26,887 nt of DNA, taken from NCBI GenBank assembly GCA_016929775.1, contig JAFGIE010000263.1, positions 1 to 26,887 of the forward strand, read 5' to 3'. Positions 8,360 to 16,244 of this stretch are shown one piece after another. The DNA is from Anaerolineae bacterium (GTDB lineage: Bacteria > Chloroflexota > Anaerolineae > JAFGEY01). Both the position numbers and the translations under genes were made by a program. The number at the start of each line of letters is the position of its first letter. Positions within the stretch are counted from its first letter, which is position 1. A model generated the notes under the pieces. It was not told the origin of the DNA, made no database searches, and saw nothing but the letters and a program-made list of their open reading frames with translations.

Positions 8360-9496
8360 CTACCGCGAGTAGGGGTCCGCAGCGTCGCGCAGTCCATCAC
8401 CGAAAAAGTTGAAGGCGGTTACGGCGATCACGACGGCGACCCCGGGCAGCAGGACCCACCACGCCAGGACCAGGGAGCGCAGGTTGTTCGCCTCCTGCAG
8501 GAGCACGCCCCAGCTGATCGCCGGCGGGCGCAGCCCGAGCCCGAGAAAGCTGAGGCTCGTCTCGCCCAGGATCATGCCCGGCACAGAGAGCGTGAGCGAG
8601 GCGATGATGTAGCTGGTAAAGGCGGGCACCATGTGCCGGATGATGATCCGCATCTCGCTCGTCCCACACAGCTTGGCAGCCATGACAAAGTCCTCTTCCC
8701 GCAGCGACAGGAAGCGGCTGCGCGTGACCTGCGCCATGCCGGTCCACCCTTGCAGAGAGAGGATGATGTTGATCGCGAAATAGACGCGCAAGATCGGCCA
8801 GTGGGGCGGAACCGCCGCGCTGAGGGCCATCCACAATGGCAGCGTCGGGATGTTGCGCAGGAACTCGATCACGCGCTGCACGGCGGTGTCGACCAGCCCT
8901 CCATAGTACCCCGACACGCCCCCCAGCAGGATGCCGATCGTCGTGCTCAAAAAGACCCCCACCAGGCCGATCGAGAGCGAGACACGCGCGCCGTAGCACA
9001 GGCGCGTGAACAGGTCGCGCCCTAGGCGATCCGCCCCGAACAAAAAGACCCCCTGCTCCTCATGCGGCACGTCGAGCCCGAACAGGTGCAGGTCCCACTC
9101 AAAGATGCCCCAGTAGCGCACCGGCGTGCTGTGCACAAAGAACCGGATCGGGTAGCGCGTCGTCGTGTCCTCGTCGTAGAGGTTGCGCAGCGTCTCCGGG
9201 TCCTTGGTGCGGACGATCCGGTACACAAAGGGCCAGTGCCAGTTGCCCTCCGCGTCGCGGATGTGGACTGGACTGGGGGGAGCGAGCTTGTATTTGATGA
9301 ACGTCAGCTCCGGCTCGTACGGCCCGATGAACTCGCAAAACAGGGCGAGGCCGTACATGAGGAGGATAGCGATCGTGCCGGCTACGGCGAGCTTGTGACG
9401 CCGGAACTTCCACCACATGAGCTGCCACTGCGTGGCGACAAAGATCCGTTCCTCTTCGCTGACGCCTTTCACACTACGGGCCAGATCGCGTGCCAT
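8360..9496 (-). CDS. Peptide-type ABC transporter permease (DppC/OppC family)
   Basis: The 378-residue inner-membrane protein has one N-terminal membrane helix (about 36-54), a long external segment, then the five-helix BPD transporter core. The cytoplasmic EAA loop that docks the ATPase reads EEDFVMAAKLCGTSEMRIIIRHMVP, of which AAKLCGTSE is the central part, and the C-terminus carries GDGLRDAADP. Compared with ordinary DppC, about 75 residues (roughly 75-150) are inserted between LAPPS and FGADRLGRD; similar insertions occur in some family members. ATG 9496 is chosen because GAGGGGAG lies at good spacing; a longer start at 9535 lacks this. It follows the DppB-type permease in the operon. Substrate is inferred, not shown. 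Confidence 0.92.
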   Translation of the reverse strand: MARDLARSVKGVSEEERIFVATQWQLMWWKFRRHKLAVAGTIAILLMYGLALFCEFIGPYEPELTFIKYKLAPPSPVHIRDAEGNWHWPFVYRIVRTKDPETLRNLYDEDTTTRYPIRFFVHSTPVRYWGIFEWDLHLFGLDVPHEEQGVFLFGADRLGRDLFTRLCYGARVSLSIGLVGVFLSTTIGILLGGVSGYYGGLVDTAVQRVIEFLRNIPTLPLWMALSAAVPPHWPILRVYFAINIILSLQGWTGMAQVTRSRFLSLREEDFVMAAKLCGTSEMRIIIRHMVPAFTSYIIASLTLSVPGMILGETSLSFLGLGLRPPAISWGVLLQEANNLRSLVLAWWVLLPGVAVVIAVTAFNFFGDGLRDAADPYSR

Positions 9497-9595
9497 GTCC
9501 GCTCCCCTCGATGAATGTGTAGGCAGTCGCCGCAAGCCGCGCCCCGGCTGACCAAGAGATCGCAGTCGTCCAACGCTGCCAGCGGCGGGGCGACG

Positions 9596-10585
9596 CTAGC
9601 GTCCCAGGCGAATGCGCGGGTCCACGATCCCGAGCAGGATGTCCTGGAAGAGCGTGCCGAACACGCTCAGCACGCTGAGCAAGAGCACGAAGCTGCCTGC
9701 CAGGTACATATCCTGTGACCGCAGCGCGCGCAGCATGAGCGGGCCCGTGGTCTGCAGGCTGAGCACGGTGGCGACGATCCCGCCGCTCGAGATCAGGCCC
9801 GCCAAGCGCCAGCCCAGCGTGGCAAAGAAGGGGTTCAGCGCCACGCGCACCGGGTACTTCCAGGTCAGGCGCGACTCTTTGACCCCCTTGGCGCGTGCGG
9901 TCGTGACGTACGGCTTGCGGATCTCGTCCAGCATGTTGGCGCGCGTGGTCCGGATCCCGCTCGCCGTGCCCCCCACGGCGATGATCAGCATCGGGATCCA
10001 GATGTGCTTCAACATGTCGACGACCTTGCCCCAGCTCCAGGGCGCAAGCACATACTCCTCGGAAAAGAGCCCCCCCACATCGAGGCCGAAGCGGCTAATC
10101 GCGAACCACATGACGGCGAGCGCGATCATGAACCCGGGTATCCCACGCCCAATGAAGCTGAGCATAGAAAAGGTGTAGTCAAAGAACGTGTACTGGTGCG
10201 TGGCGGAATAGATGCCGACCGGGATGGCGATTGCCACGCTGACGATCAGGCTAAAGGTCGACAGGACCAAGGTCAGGGCGATCCGCTCGCCGATCAGCTC
10301 CTTGACCGGCTTGCGCCACTCGAACGACTGCCCCCAGTCGTTGCGCAGGATGATGCCCGAGATCCACTTGAAATAACGCACGTAGAAGGGCTGGCCCAGG
10401 CCGTACTGGCGTTCCAGCTGCTCGATGACCGCCTGGTCGATTGTATCCCCCTCTTCGCGCAGCCGCGTCACGTAGGAGGTCAGATAGTCCCCCGGAGGCA
10501 GCTCGATCACGACAAAAGCCAGGATCGAGATCGCAAGCAGGGTCGGGATCATCAACAGGACGCGGCGAAAGGCGTAGAGAAGCAT
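9596..10585 (-). CDS. Peptide-type ABC transporter permease (DppB/OppB family)
   Basis: The 329-residue inner-membrane protein has a membrane helix at about 9-29, an external loop to about 95 and five more helices. The EAA loop is EIRKPYVTTARAKGV (about 225-240), the contact site for an ATPase that is not encoded here. The C-terminus ends with DILLGIVDPRIRLG, typical of the family. The ATG is preceded by GGAGGAG. It is the second gene of the operon, separated from the binding-protein gene by a strong intergenic stem-loop. It would form the translocation channel together with the DppC-type permease. Confidence 0.93.
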   Translation of the reverse strand: MLLYAFRRVLLMIPTLLAISILAFVVIELPPGDYLTSYVTRLREEGDTIDQAVIEQLERQYGLGQPFYVRYFKWISGIILRNDWGQSFEWRKPVKELIGERIALTLVLSTFSLIVSVAIAIPVGIYSATHQYTFFDYTFSMLSFIGRGIPGFMIALAVMWFAISRFGLDVGGLFSEEYVLAPWSWGKVVDMLKHIWIPMLIIAVGGTASGIRTTRANMLDEIRKPYVTTARAKGVKESRLTWKYPVRVALNPFFATLGWRLAGLISSGGIVATVLSLQTTGPLMLRALRSQDMYLAGSFVLLLSVLSVFGTLFQDILLGIVDPRIRLGR

Positions 10586-10607
10586 GGTCTCCTCCGGTCA
10601 GGGCCAC

Positions 10608-10634
10608 GGGGGGCAGGGCGGCGCCCTGCCCCCC
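10608..10634 (-). promoter_or_regulatory. Intergenic stem-loop between binding-protein and permease genes
   Basis: A perfect 12-bp GC-only-plus-one-AT stem (10608-10619 with 10623-10634) with a 3-nt loop lies between the stop of the substrate-binding gene and the ribosome-binding site of the permease gene. No U-run follows on the minus strand. Such hairpins behind binding-protein genes commonly protect the upstream message from 3' decay or cause partial termination, giving more binding protein than permease. That role here is inference. Confidence 0.65.
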
Positions 10635-10649
10635 ACTGGCATCGGAAGT

Positions 10650-12656
10650 CTAGTGGTTCTCCGGATCCTCCCACCACAGGGTCGGCGGTCCAACCAGGTT
10701 CTCATCCTCGGTGGTGTCGTCGATCGGCAGGCCATCGAGGTAGTTGTGCATCCCGTTCTTGACGATGCAGGGCGAGGGCGGCTCGCCGAGGAAGCCGATC
10801 ATCGGCAGCTCCTCCGCCCAGATGTCGAGGATCCCGAAGAACAGTTCGTTGCGCTTTTCCTCGTCCGGCTCGACCAGGATCTGGTCCATCCGGCTCCAGA
10901 TATCCCAGATCCAGTGTCCCTCGGGCGGCTCCTCGCCGACCTCGTTCGTCGGGTCTTCGCGGTGGAAGCCCCAGGCGACAGCCCACGGGCGGTCCTGCAT
11001 TTCGCTGGTAAAGATCCAGGGCGCCACGATCGGGAGCAGGATGCGGTCGCCGCCCCAGCAAGCCGCCTCGATCTCGTTGGCGTTAAAGTGCTCGGTGTAG
11101 AGCGAGCGCTCAAAGTACTTGTACGCGATGTTGATGCCCACCGCCTGCAGGTCCTGGACGATCATCTGGTCCCTGTCGTCGCCCTGCGAACCGGGCTGAG
11201 ATGTGTCCTCCATCGTGATCACGATCGTCTCGCCGTCCTTGAACGTCCGCCAGCCATCCGCGCCCCGGACATAGCCCGCCGCGTCGAGCAGCTCTTCCGA
11301 CTTGGCGGGATCGTACTCGAGGTAGGCGTTGGAGAGCTTGGGATAGTACTGCGGCGAGGCCCCGATCGGGCTGTACTGGCGGATCGTGTAGAGCCCGTCG
11401 TAGACCAGCTCGTTCAGGCGCTCGCGGTTCACGGCGTGCGAGAAGGCGATGCGCACGTCCCGGTTCTGGAAGAACTCGCGCAGGCGCGGCTCCTTGGTCG
11501 TCATGTTGAGCTGCAGGGCCACGCTGTTGGCCTGCTTGCCCAGCGAGACCCGGTAACCGCCCTTTTCCTCGTTCTCCTTGTGCAGGGTATAGCTCCCGAT
11601 CGAGACGCCGCGCCGCTGCCAGTCGATCTCGCCGTTGACGATCCACATGTCAAAGACGTCGCCCGACTCGTACATGCGGTGGTTGACCTGGTCGATGTAG
11701 GGGAGCTGGTTGCCCTCGATGTCGGCCCACCAGAAGTAGGGGTTGCGCGCGCAGATGAACAGCTGCTCCGAAAGCTGGTTCTGGGCCAACCATGTGTCGA
11801 TGCGCGGTAGCTCCACGTTCATGTACCACGTCCCCTTGTCGCCGTAGAGCTGGTTCCAGGTCTCGAACCCAGCCTCCTTGATCATGGCCTCCAGCGCCGC
11901 CTTGTCCTCCGCCAGCTCTTCGTGGAACTGCCCACGGTAGTGCCCGCAATCGGCGGGCATGCGGCGCGTCAAGTCATAGCCGTAGAGCGGCTTGGGGTCG
12001 GCGAACGTGCAGACCACGGTGTAGGCGTCGGGGAAGTCCATCTCCATCAGCACTCTCGGTGAGCCGGTCGAGTAGTAGCTCTCGGGGGATGGCCTGAGGG
12101 TCTCGTTCTGCGCATAGTACTCGTACCAGTACTTGAACGAGTCGGTATCAAAGGGCTCGCCGTCCGACCACTTCATGCCCTTGCGCAGGTGGAACGTCCA
12201 CACCTTGGCATCGGCGCTCTGCTCCCACGAGGCGCAGACGTTGGGACGCACGCTGAGGTCGAGATTGTACCAGGTCATGCCGCTCTCGCCCATCATCTTG
12301 CTCGGCCCGTTCGAGTCCGACACGCCGCTGAAGCCGCGCCGGATCGTGCCGCCATACTTGCCCACGCCCCCTTCCACGGTCGGCGGGACGCAGGGATCGG
12401 ACGGGGCACGCTCGTCGACCGGCGGGATCGTGCCCGCGGCGACCATGTCGGCTAGCTGGGGGGCCTCTTTCGGTTCGGCGGGCGCGACGGGTTCTGGCGT
12501 CGCCGTGGGTGGTACGGGGGTAGGCTCTGCCTTCGACGGGGCTGTTGTCGGCTCTGGCTCCGCCGTCTTGGCACAGGCTGCGACAGCGACGCCTGCGGCA
12601 GCCAACGCAGATACACGGATGAACTCTCGTCGACTGATCTTGTCCACGGGATCCAT
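10650..12656 (-). CDS. ABC transporter substrate-binding lipoprotein, family 5 (peptide/nickel type)
   Basis: The 668-residue product starts with a short basic region and SRREFI, a twin-arginine-like motif, then a hydrophobic stretch and the lipobox AVAAC with Cys28 as the lipidated residue. A flexible linker rich in Thr, Pro and Glu follows (about 30-70), then the family 5 binding domain (about 100-640) with the typical block RKGMKWSDGEPF. Such proteins capture oligopeptides, or sometimes sugars or nickel chelates, outside the membrane. ATG 12656 is preferred because it places the Tat-like signal at the usual distance; its ribosome-binding site is poor, and an in-frame GTG at 12674 would add six residues. 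It is the first gene of the transporter operon, after a long structured leader. Length is at the upper end for the family. Confidence 0.92.
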   Translation of the reverse strand: MDPVDKISRREFIRVSALAAAGVAVAACAKTAEPEPTTAPSKAEPTPVPPTATPEPVAPAEPKEAPQLADMVAAGTIPPVDERAPSDPCVPPTVEGGVGKYGGTIRRGFSGVSDSNGPSKMMGESGMTWYNLDLSVRPNVCASWEQSADAKVWTFHLRKGMKWSDGEPFDTDSFKYWYEYYAQNETLRPSPESYYSTGSPRVLMEMDFPDAYTVVCTFADPKPLYGYDLTRRMPADCGHYRGQFHEELAEDKAALEAMIKEAGFETWNQLYGDKGTWYMNVELPRIDTWLAQNQLSEQLFICARNPYFWWADIEGNQLPYIDQVNHRMYESGDVFDMWIVNGEIDWQRRGVSIGSYTLHKENEEKGGYRVSLGKQANSVALQLNMTTKEPRLREFFQNRDVRIAFSHAVNRERLNELVYDGLYTIRQYSPIGASPQYYPKLSNAYLEYDPAKSEELLDAAGYVRGADGWRTFKDGETIVITMEDTSQPGSQGDDRDQMIVQDLQAVGINIAYKYFERSLYTEHFNANEIEAACWGGDRILLPIVAPWIFTSEMQDRPWAVAWGFHREDPTNEVGEEPPEGHWIWDIWSRMDQILVEPDEEKRNELFFGILDIWAEELPMIGFLGEPPSPCIVKNGMHNYLDGLPIDDTTEDENLVGPPTLWWEDPENH

Positions 12657-12912
12657 CCTAACGCATGCACACACTGCTCACACAAACACCGCTGAACGGA
12701 CACAAAAGCGTGCGATAGGCCACCTCCTCTCCCCGACCCGGGCGTGCTCAGAAGTGGATATGGAGCCCAGTCTGCGCGCCAGGTCATCGGCGCGCACTGG
12801 AAGCCCTAGGGTTGGACGTGCACTGCGTCGAACGCGTCCCGCACCGTTGCGGAGACTAGAGAGAAGCTGTTGGGATCTGTATCTACGTACGGACTGCCGG
12901 CTGGCAACCAGC
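12657..12912 (-). promoter_or_regulatory. Structured ~255-nt 5' leader of the transporter operon
   Basis: The region between the predicted start site and the binding-protein gene has no supported ORF. Read on the minus strand it forms several hairpins: GCTGG/CCAGC at the extreme 5' end; GTC-CCGCA with TGCGGGAC (12836-12856, 8 bp with one bulged U); a small GCGT/ACGC hairpin; and a long stem 12767-12800 pairing CCAGT plus GCGCGCC with GGCGCGC plus ACTGG with a 2-nt bulge. A GAGGAGG sequence about 65 nt before the start is too far to serve it. I do not recognise a T-box, cobalamin or other known riboswitch. A regulatory function is inference. Confidence 0.45.
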
Positions 12913-12918
12913 AAAGAG

Positions 12919-12947
12919 ATTATAGCCCTGCATCCCCGTCCTGTCAA
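12919..12947 (-). promoter_or_regulatory. Consensus sigma-70 promoter for the peptide transporter operon
   Basis: On the minus strand a perfect TTGACA (12947-12942) and a perfect TATAAT (12924-12919) are separated by exactly 17 bp. The -35 box overlaps the larA stop codon. Predicted transcription starts near 12912, leaving a roughly 255-nt untranslated leader. Such a fully consensus promoter in GC-rich DNA is unlikely to be chance. Confidence 0.88.
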
Positions 12948-14227
12948 ACATGCACAACCGGCAGCGTGAGCAGCGCGTGGGGCACGATCAGCACGTCGAG
13001 GTCATCGCCCAGATCCGCCGCCGCGATCTGGAACGCCTCGTCCATCGTCGCCGCCGGGATCATCTTGCATGCCTCGACCACTTCGGGATGGACGCTCCCG
13101 ACCACGATCACGTGGCACTCTTCCAGGACCTTTGCCATGACGAACGCGCGCTGCTGCCCAGCGGGATACCCGTGCGCGCGTCCATCGCGCAGGATCGTGC
13201 CGACGTCGGGCGCGTCCCGCATCGCTGCTAGGAAGCGCTGCTCGCCTACTCCCTCCCCGGCGCCCTCCCCGCACCGCGCCGGGACGATCAGGTAGCCGCC
13301 CGGGCGGACGACGGGCGTTGGCGCAAAGTACAGGTAGCTGGCGGCGCGACTGGCTTGGTACAGGTTGGCATCTTTGGGATAGCCCACGCCCGCGATCGCT
13401 ACGTCGTACTGCTGGGGGATCGACACCTGGTACAACGCGCGCGCCCGCTCGACCAGGTATGCGTGCGCCTGCACGGGGTCTCCCGCCGCGGCGTACACCA
13501 CCTGTCCGTGGTCGTCCAGCACGACGTTGACGATGAACCGCAACCCGGCGCGCAGCGCCGCCTCGGTGATCGCCTCGTGGAACGGGTTGCCCTCGGTCCG
13601 CCCCAGGCGCGTGTCGGGGTCATCGATGAACGTGGGCCCGTGGCTGTAGGCGATCAGGGGCTCGCCTGCCGCCCCGACCGCCACCGTCTTGCGCCCGCCC
13701 GAATAGCCGGCATACTGGTGCGGTTCGACGATCCCGGTCGCGATCAACAGGTCTGCGTCGTACGCGGCGCGGTGCACCGAGAGCGGGATCCCGTTGACCA
13801 CGCCCAAGTCGACCAGGGCCTCGGGGTTCCGCGGTTCGTTGTCGATCACGCGGTAGCGGTCCACGACCGCCTGCCCCAGCTTGGCGACCCACTCTGCGTG
13901 CGTGCTGGGGCGGTGCATCCCCGTCCCGCACAACAGCGTCACGTCCTCGTCGCGGACGCCGGCGCGCGCCAGGTCTGCCAAGATCGGCGGCACCATGAGC
14001 CAGTCCGGGCTGGCGCGGGTGACGTCGGTGAACACGATGCACACCCTGCACCCCGGGCCCGCCAGTTCTCGCACCCGCGGGGAACCGATCGGCTGCTCCA
14101 GCGCAGACAGGATCGCGCGCGCGGCATCGGCAACCGGCGGCGTGCGATGCACCGTCACCACGTGCCCGCGCCACCCCGGAGGGAGGTCAAAGCGCAGGGT
14201 CGTCTTGTCGTACGGCACCTCGTACAT
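12944..14227 (-). CDS. larA: LarA-family nickel-pincer-dependent racemase/epimerase
   Basis: The 427-residue product matches the lactate racemase LarA fold. The catalytic set is complete: His105 in GTGMHRP, His170 in VEPHQYAG, Lys180 in SGGRKTVAVG and His196 in SHGP. The spacing from His170 to Lys180 to His196 (10 and 16) is identical to His174, Lys184 and His200 of Lactobacillus plantarum LarA, where the lysine holds the nickel-pincer nucleotide by a thioamide and His200 ligates nickel. Family members racemise lactate, malate or other 2-hydroxyacids, so lactate is not certain. It starts 11 bp after the dehydrogenase gene with AGGAGA at good spacing, so the two are an operon. A cofactor maturation gene, larC, lies about 11 kb away. 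The next operon's promoter overlaps its stop codon. Confidence 0.9.
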   Translation of the reverse strand: MYEVPYDKTTLRFDLPPGWRGHVVTVHRTPPVADAARAILSALEQPIGSPRVRELAGPGCRVCIVFTDVTRASPDWLMVPPILADLARAGVRDEDVTLLCGTGMHRPSTHAEWVAKLGQAVVDRYRVIDNEPRNPEALVDLGVVNGIPLSVHRAAYDADLLIATGIVEPHQYAGYSGGRKTVAVGAAGEPLIAYSHGPTFIDDPDTRLGRTEGNPFHEAITEAALRAGLRFIVNVVLDDHGQVVYAAAGDPVQAHAYLVERARALYQVSIPQQYDVAIAGVGYPKDANLYQASRAASYLYFAPTPVVRPGGYLIVPARCGEGAGEGVGEQRFLAAMRDAPDVGTILRDGRAHGYPAGQQRAFVMAKVLEECHVIVVGSVHPEVVEACKMIPAATMDEAFQIAAADLGDDLDVLIVPHALLTLPVVHV

Positions 14228-14238
14228 CGCGTCTCCTG

Positions 14239-15336
14239 CTATTCCAGGTCGTATGCCACGCCCAGCTCTGCCGCGATCGCGCGCAGGTCTGCCACCACCT
14301 TGGGACCGAGCGGGATCCCGCGCGCTGCACGGTGCTCAGCCTCTTCGAACTCTTTCTCCCCGTGGATGTAAACGCGCGACGCGCCCGCAGCCTTGGGCGT
14401 CCCCCGCAAGCGGCGCTGCAGGTCATCCATCGCGGCTTTGAACGCCTCCGGAGGACGGAAGGCGTCGAGCCGCCAGGCGCCGAAAAAGTGCCCGATCTGC
14501 GAGGGGAGCGGCTTGCCTTCTGGCGTCTTGGGGTAGACCAGGTTGGCGTACGCCGCGCCCGAGAGCACCGCGCACAGAACGTCGACCAGCACAGCCAACC
14601 CGTAGCCCTTGTGTCCGCCCATCAGCTCGCCCGCGCCACCCAGGGGCAGCAGTCCGCCGCCGCGGTTCGCCAACATGTTGTCGAGAACGCGCGCCGGGTC
14701 GTCCGTCGGCGTCCCCGTCTCATCCGTAGCCCACCCCAACGGGATCGCCTTCTCCTGCCGGCGGTAGACCTCGAGCTTGCCGCGGGGCACCGTGCTGGTC
14801 GCCATGTCCAGCACAAAGGGCCGTTCCTCCCCGGCGGGCGCCGCGAGCGCGATCGGGTTCGTGCCCAGCATGGCGTCGCGACCAAAGGTCGGCACCACCA
14901 GGACCGCCGAGTTGGTCATCGAAATCCCGATGCAGTCGTGCTCCAGTGCCATCATGGCATAGTAGCCGGCGATCCCATAGTGGTTCGAGTTGTGCACCGT
15001 GACAAACCCAGCCCCGACGTCGCGTGCCTTGGCGATCGCGCGCTCCATCGCCCGGACCGAGACCGGCTGTCCCAGCCCTGCCCCGGCGTCGATGTTGGCT
15101 GTGGCGGGCGTCTCGGCGACCGTGCGCACCTCTGGGCGTGCGACCATCATCTCGTCCCGCAGTCCGTTCACGTAGCGTCGCAGGCGCGCCACGCCGTGGC
15201 TGTCCACGCCGCGCAGATCCGCCGACAGCAGCACCTTCGCCGTGAGTGCGGCGTCCTCTGGCGGCACGTCCAGCTGCGTGAACACGCGCACGCAGAATGC
15301 CAGCAGTGCGTCAGCCCGCACCGTATTGTCGTCCAT
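14239..15336 (-). CDS. Malate/L-lactate-type 2-hydroxyacid dehydrogenase (Ldh_2 family)
   Basis: The 365-residue product belongs to the NAD(P)-dependent malate/lactate/ureidoglycolate dehydrogenase family, which has its own fold unrelated to classical LDH. Visible motifs are GVDSHGVARLRRY (about 43-56), HNSNHYGIAGYYA (about 118-130), LGTNPIALAAP, DMATSTVPRGKLE and GGHKGYGLAVLVDVL. The family oxidises 2-hydroxyacids to 2-oxoacids. With the downstream LarA-type enzyme it could convert both stereoisomers of one 2-hydroxyacid into the oxoacid; this is inference. ATG 15336 has GGAAGG at about 9-10 nt; ATGs at 15342 and 15345 are alternatives with poorer spacing. The longer open frame upstream crosses the promoter and is rejected. 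Confidence 0.92.
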   Translation of the reverse strand: MDDNTVRADALLAFCVRVFTQLDVPPEDAALTAKVLLSADLRGVDSHGVARLRRYVNGLRDEMMVARPEVRTVAETPATANIDAGAGLGQPVSVRAMERAIAKARDVGAGFVTVHNSNHYGIAGYYAMMALEHDCIGISMTNSAVLVVPTFGRDAMLGTNPIALAAPAGEERPFVLDMATSTVPRGKLEVYRRQEKAIPLGWATDETGTPTDDPARVLDNMLANRGGGLLPLGGAGELMGGHKGYGLAVLVDVLCAVLSGAAYANLVYPKTPEGKPLPSQIGHFFGAWRLDAFRPPEAFKAAMDDLQRRLRGTPKAAGASRVYIHGEKEFEEAEHRAARGIPLGPKVVADLRAIAAELGVAYDLE

Positions 15337-15397
15337 GCGCATCATCCCTTCCGCTTGCACCTGCCGTGTACCGCAGGCATGGCTGTCCCCTCCAGGC

Positions 15398-15426
15398 AGT
15401 ATAGTGTACTGCATGCGCTTTGTCAA
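15398..15426 (-). promoter_or_regulatory. Sigma-70-type promoter for dehydrogenase-larA operon
   Basis: On the minus strand TTGACA (15426-15421) and TATACT (15403-15398) are separated by exactly 17 bp. Transcription would start near 15391, giving a leader of about 55 nt before the dehydrogenase ATG. The -35 box lies 4 bp from that of the divergent nuo promoter. Confidence 0.87.
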
Positions 15427-15430
15427 TCCT

Positions 15431-15459
15431 TTGACAGATGATTCCCGCTGTGATAGACT
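15431..15459 (+). promoter_or_regulatory. Sigma-70-type promoter for the complex I-like operon
   Basis: TTGACA (15431-15436) and TAGACT (15454-15459) are separated by exactly 17 bp. Transcription would start near 15466, about 23 nt before the nuoA ATG and just ahead of its AAAGGTAGG ribosome-binding site. It is back to back with the dehydrogenase promoter. Confidence 0.87.
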
Positions 15460-15488
15460 GTAAGCGACCTCACGTGAAAGGTAGGACC

Positions 15489-15821
15489 ATGCCTGGCAGC
15501 GATCCGGCTCCGCCCTATCTGTTGATCGGCGCGCTCGTGGCGATCCTTGTTGCCTGGGAAGCGCTCGCTCGACGGGACTTTGACAAGAGGGATACGGACG
15601 CGCGCGGCACAGGCGAGCAAGGCGCGTCCCCCGCTCCGGCATCCCCGTCGAGCCTGCTCAGTTACCTGAGCGCCGTCGGCGGCGTGTGGCTGATCCCGTG
15701 GGCGGCGGCGCTCTATGCCGCCGCCCCTGTGGCCCTGCTGCCTGGGCTGCTGCTCGTCGGCGTGATCCTGATCTGCGCGCGCTATGCGCTGCAGGACGCA
15801 GCTCCATGCGACGAACGGTAG
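15489..15821 (+). CDS. nuoA: Divergent NADH-quinone oxidoreductase subunit A-like membrane protein
   Basis: The 110-residue product has the three-helix pattern of NuoA/ND3: helix 1 at about 8-24, a polar loop to about 55, then two helices. The clearest similarity is IPWAAAL, matching the FPWA that ends the second helix. The FDxE acidic pair that precedes it in canonical NuoA is replaced by A-x-G, and the YECG loop cysteine is missing. Identification depends mainly on position at the head of a nuo-order operon, so it is less certain than its neighbours. ATG 15489 has AAAGGTAGG at good spacing; an earlier in-frame ATG at 15438 overlaps the promoter. Confidence 0.65.
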   Translation: MPGSDPAPPYLLIGALVAILVAWEALARRDFDKRDTDARGTGEQGASPAPASPSSLLSYLSAVGGVWLIPWAAALYAAAPVALLPGLLLVGVILICARYALQDAAPCDER

Positions 15822-15827
15822 CGGACC

Positions 15828-16244
15828 GTGAACCGCTCGCCCGGGCACGACCCCGCGCCGCCGCGCATCGCCCCTTGGGTCCGGCCCTACATCCTGGATC
15901 TGGGCTGCTGCGGCGCCGCCGCACTGCGTCTCGCCGCGCCACGCTACCACCTCCCCGGTTTTGACGGCGATGCCTGGGACATCGATCTCCCGCAGGCCAA
16001 CGTGCTTGTCATCGCCGGACGGATCCCGCCTCGACTGGTCCCCGTCCTGCGCTCCTGGCACGGTCAAGTCGCCCCTCCTGGGTGGACGATCGCGTTCGGG
16101 ATCTGTGCCATCTCGGGCGCCGTCTATGGTACCGTTCCCGCCCGCGACGTGATCCCGGTGGACGTCGAGATCGCGGGCTGTCCCCCGCACGTCGACGCCC
16201 TGTGCGACGCGCTCGCCACGCTCCCCCGGCGGAGGGCGCCGTGA
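15828..16244 (+). CDS. nuoB: NADH-quinone oxidoreductase subunit B-like iron-sulfur protein
   Basis: NuoB carries cluster N2, the last iron-sulfur centre before quinone. All four ligands are present in this 138-residue product: the tandem Cys27-Cys28 (LGCCGAA), Cys93 (GICAISG) and Cys118 (AGCPPHVDAL). Other family blocks are DLPQANVLVIAGRI, PVLRSW and VIPVDVEIAGCPP. It is shorter than usual NuoB (about 160-220) mainly at the N-terminus. It starts with GTG 6 bp after nuoA and overlaps nuoCD by 4 bp (GTGA). The cluster-binding function is well supported; the electron donor and acceptor are not. Confidence 0.88.
   Translation: MNRSPGHDPAPPRIAPWVRPYILDLGCCGAAALRLAAPRYHLPGFDGDAWDIDLPQANVLVIAGRIPPRLVPVLRSWHGQVAPPGWTIAFGICAISGAVYGTVPARDVIPVDVEIAGCPPHVDALCDALATLPRRRAP

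Noticed and set aside
10584..11810. A 408-codon plus-strand frame opposite the binding-protein gene
   Set aside because: It is antisense to a complete family 5 binding protein and has no supporting start or domain; other long antisense frames at 1872-3203, 13355-14371 and 14332-15441 were rejected for the same reason.
12657..12912. T-box or cobalamin riboswitch in the transporter leader
   Set aside because: No T-box GGGTGGNACCGCG sequence or B12-box-like core can be found on the minus strand.
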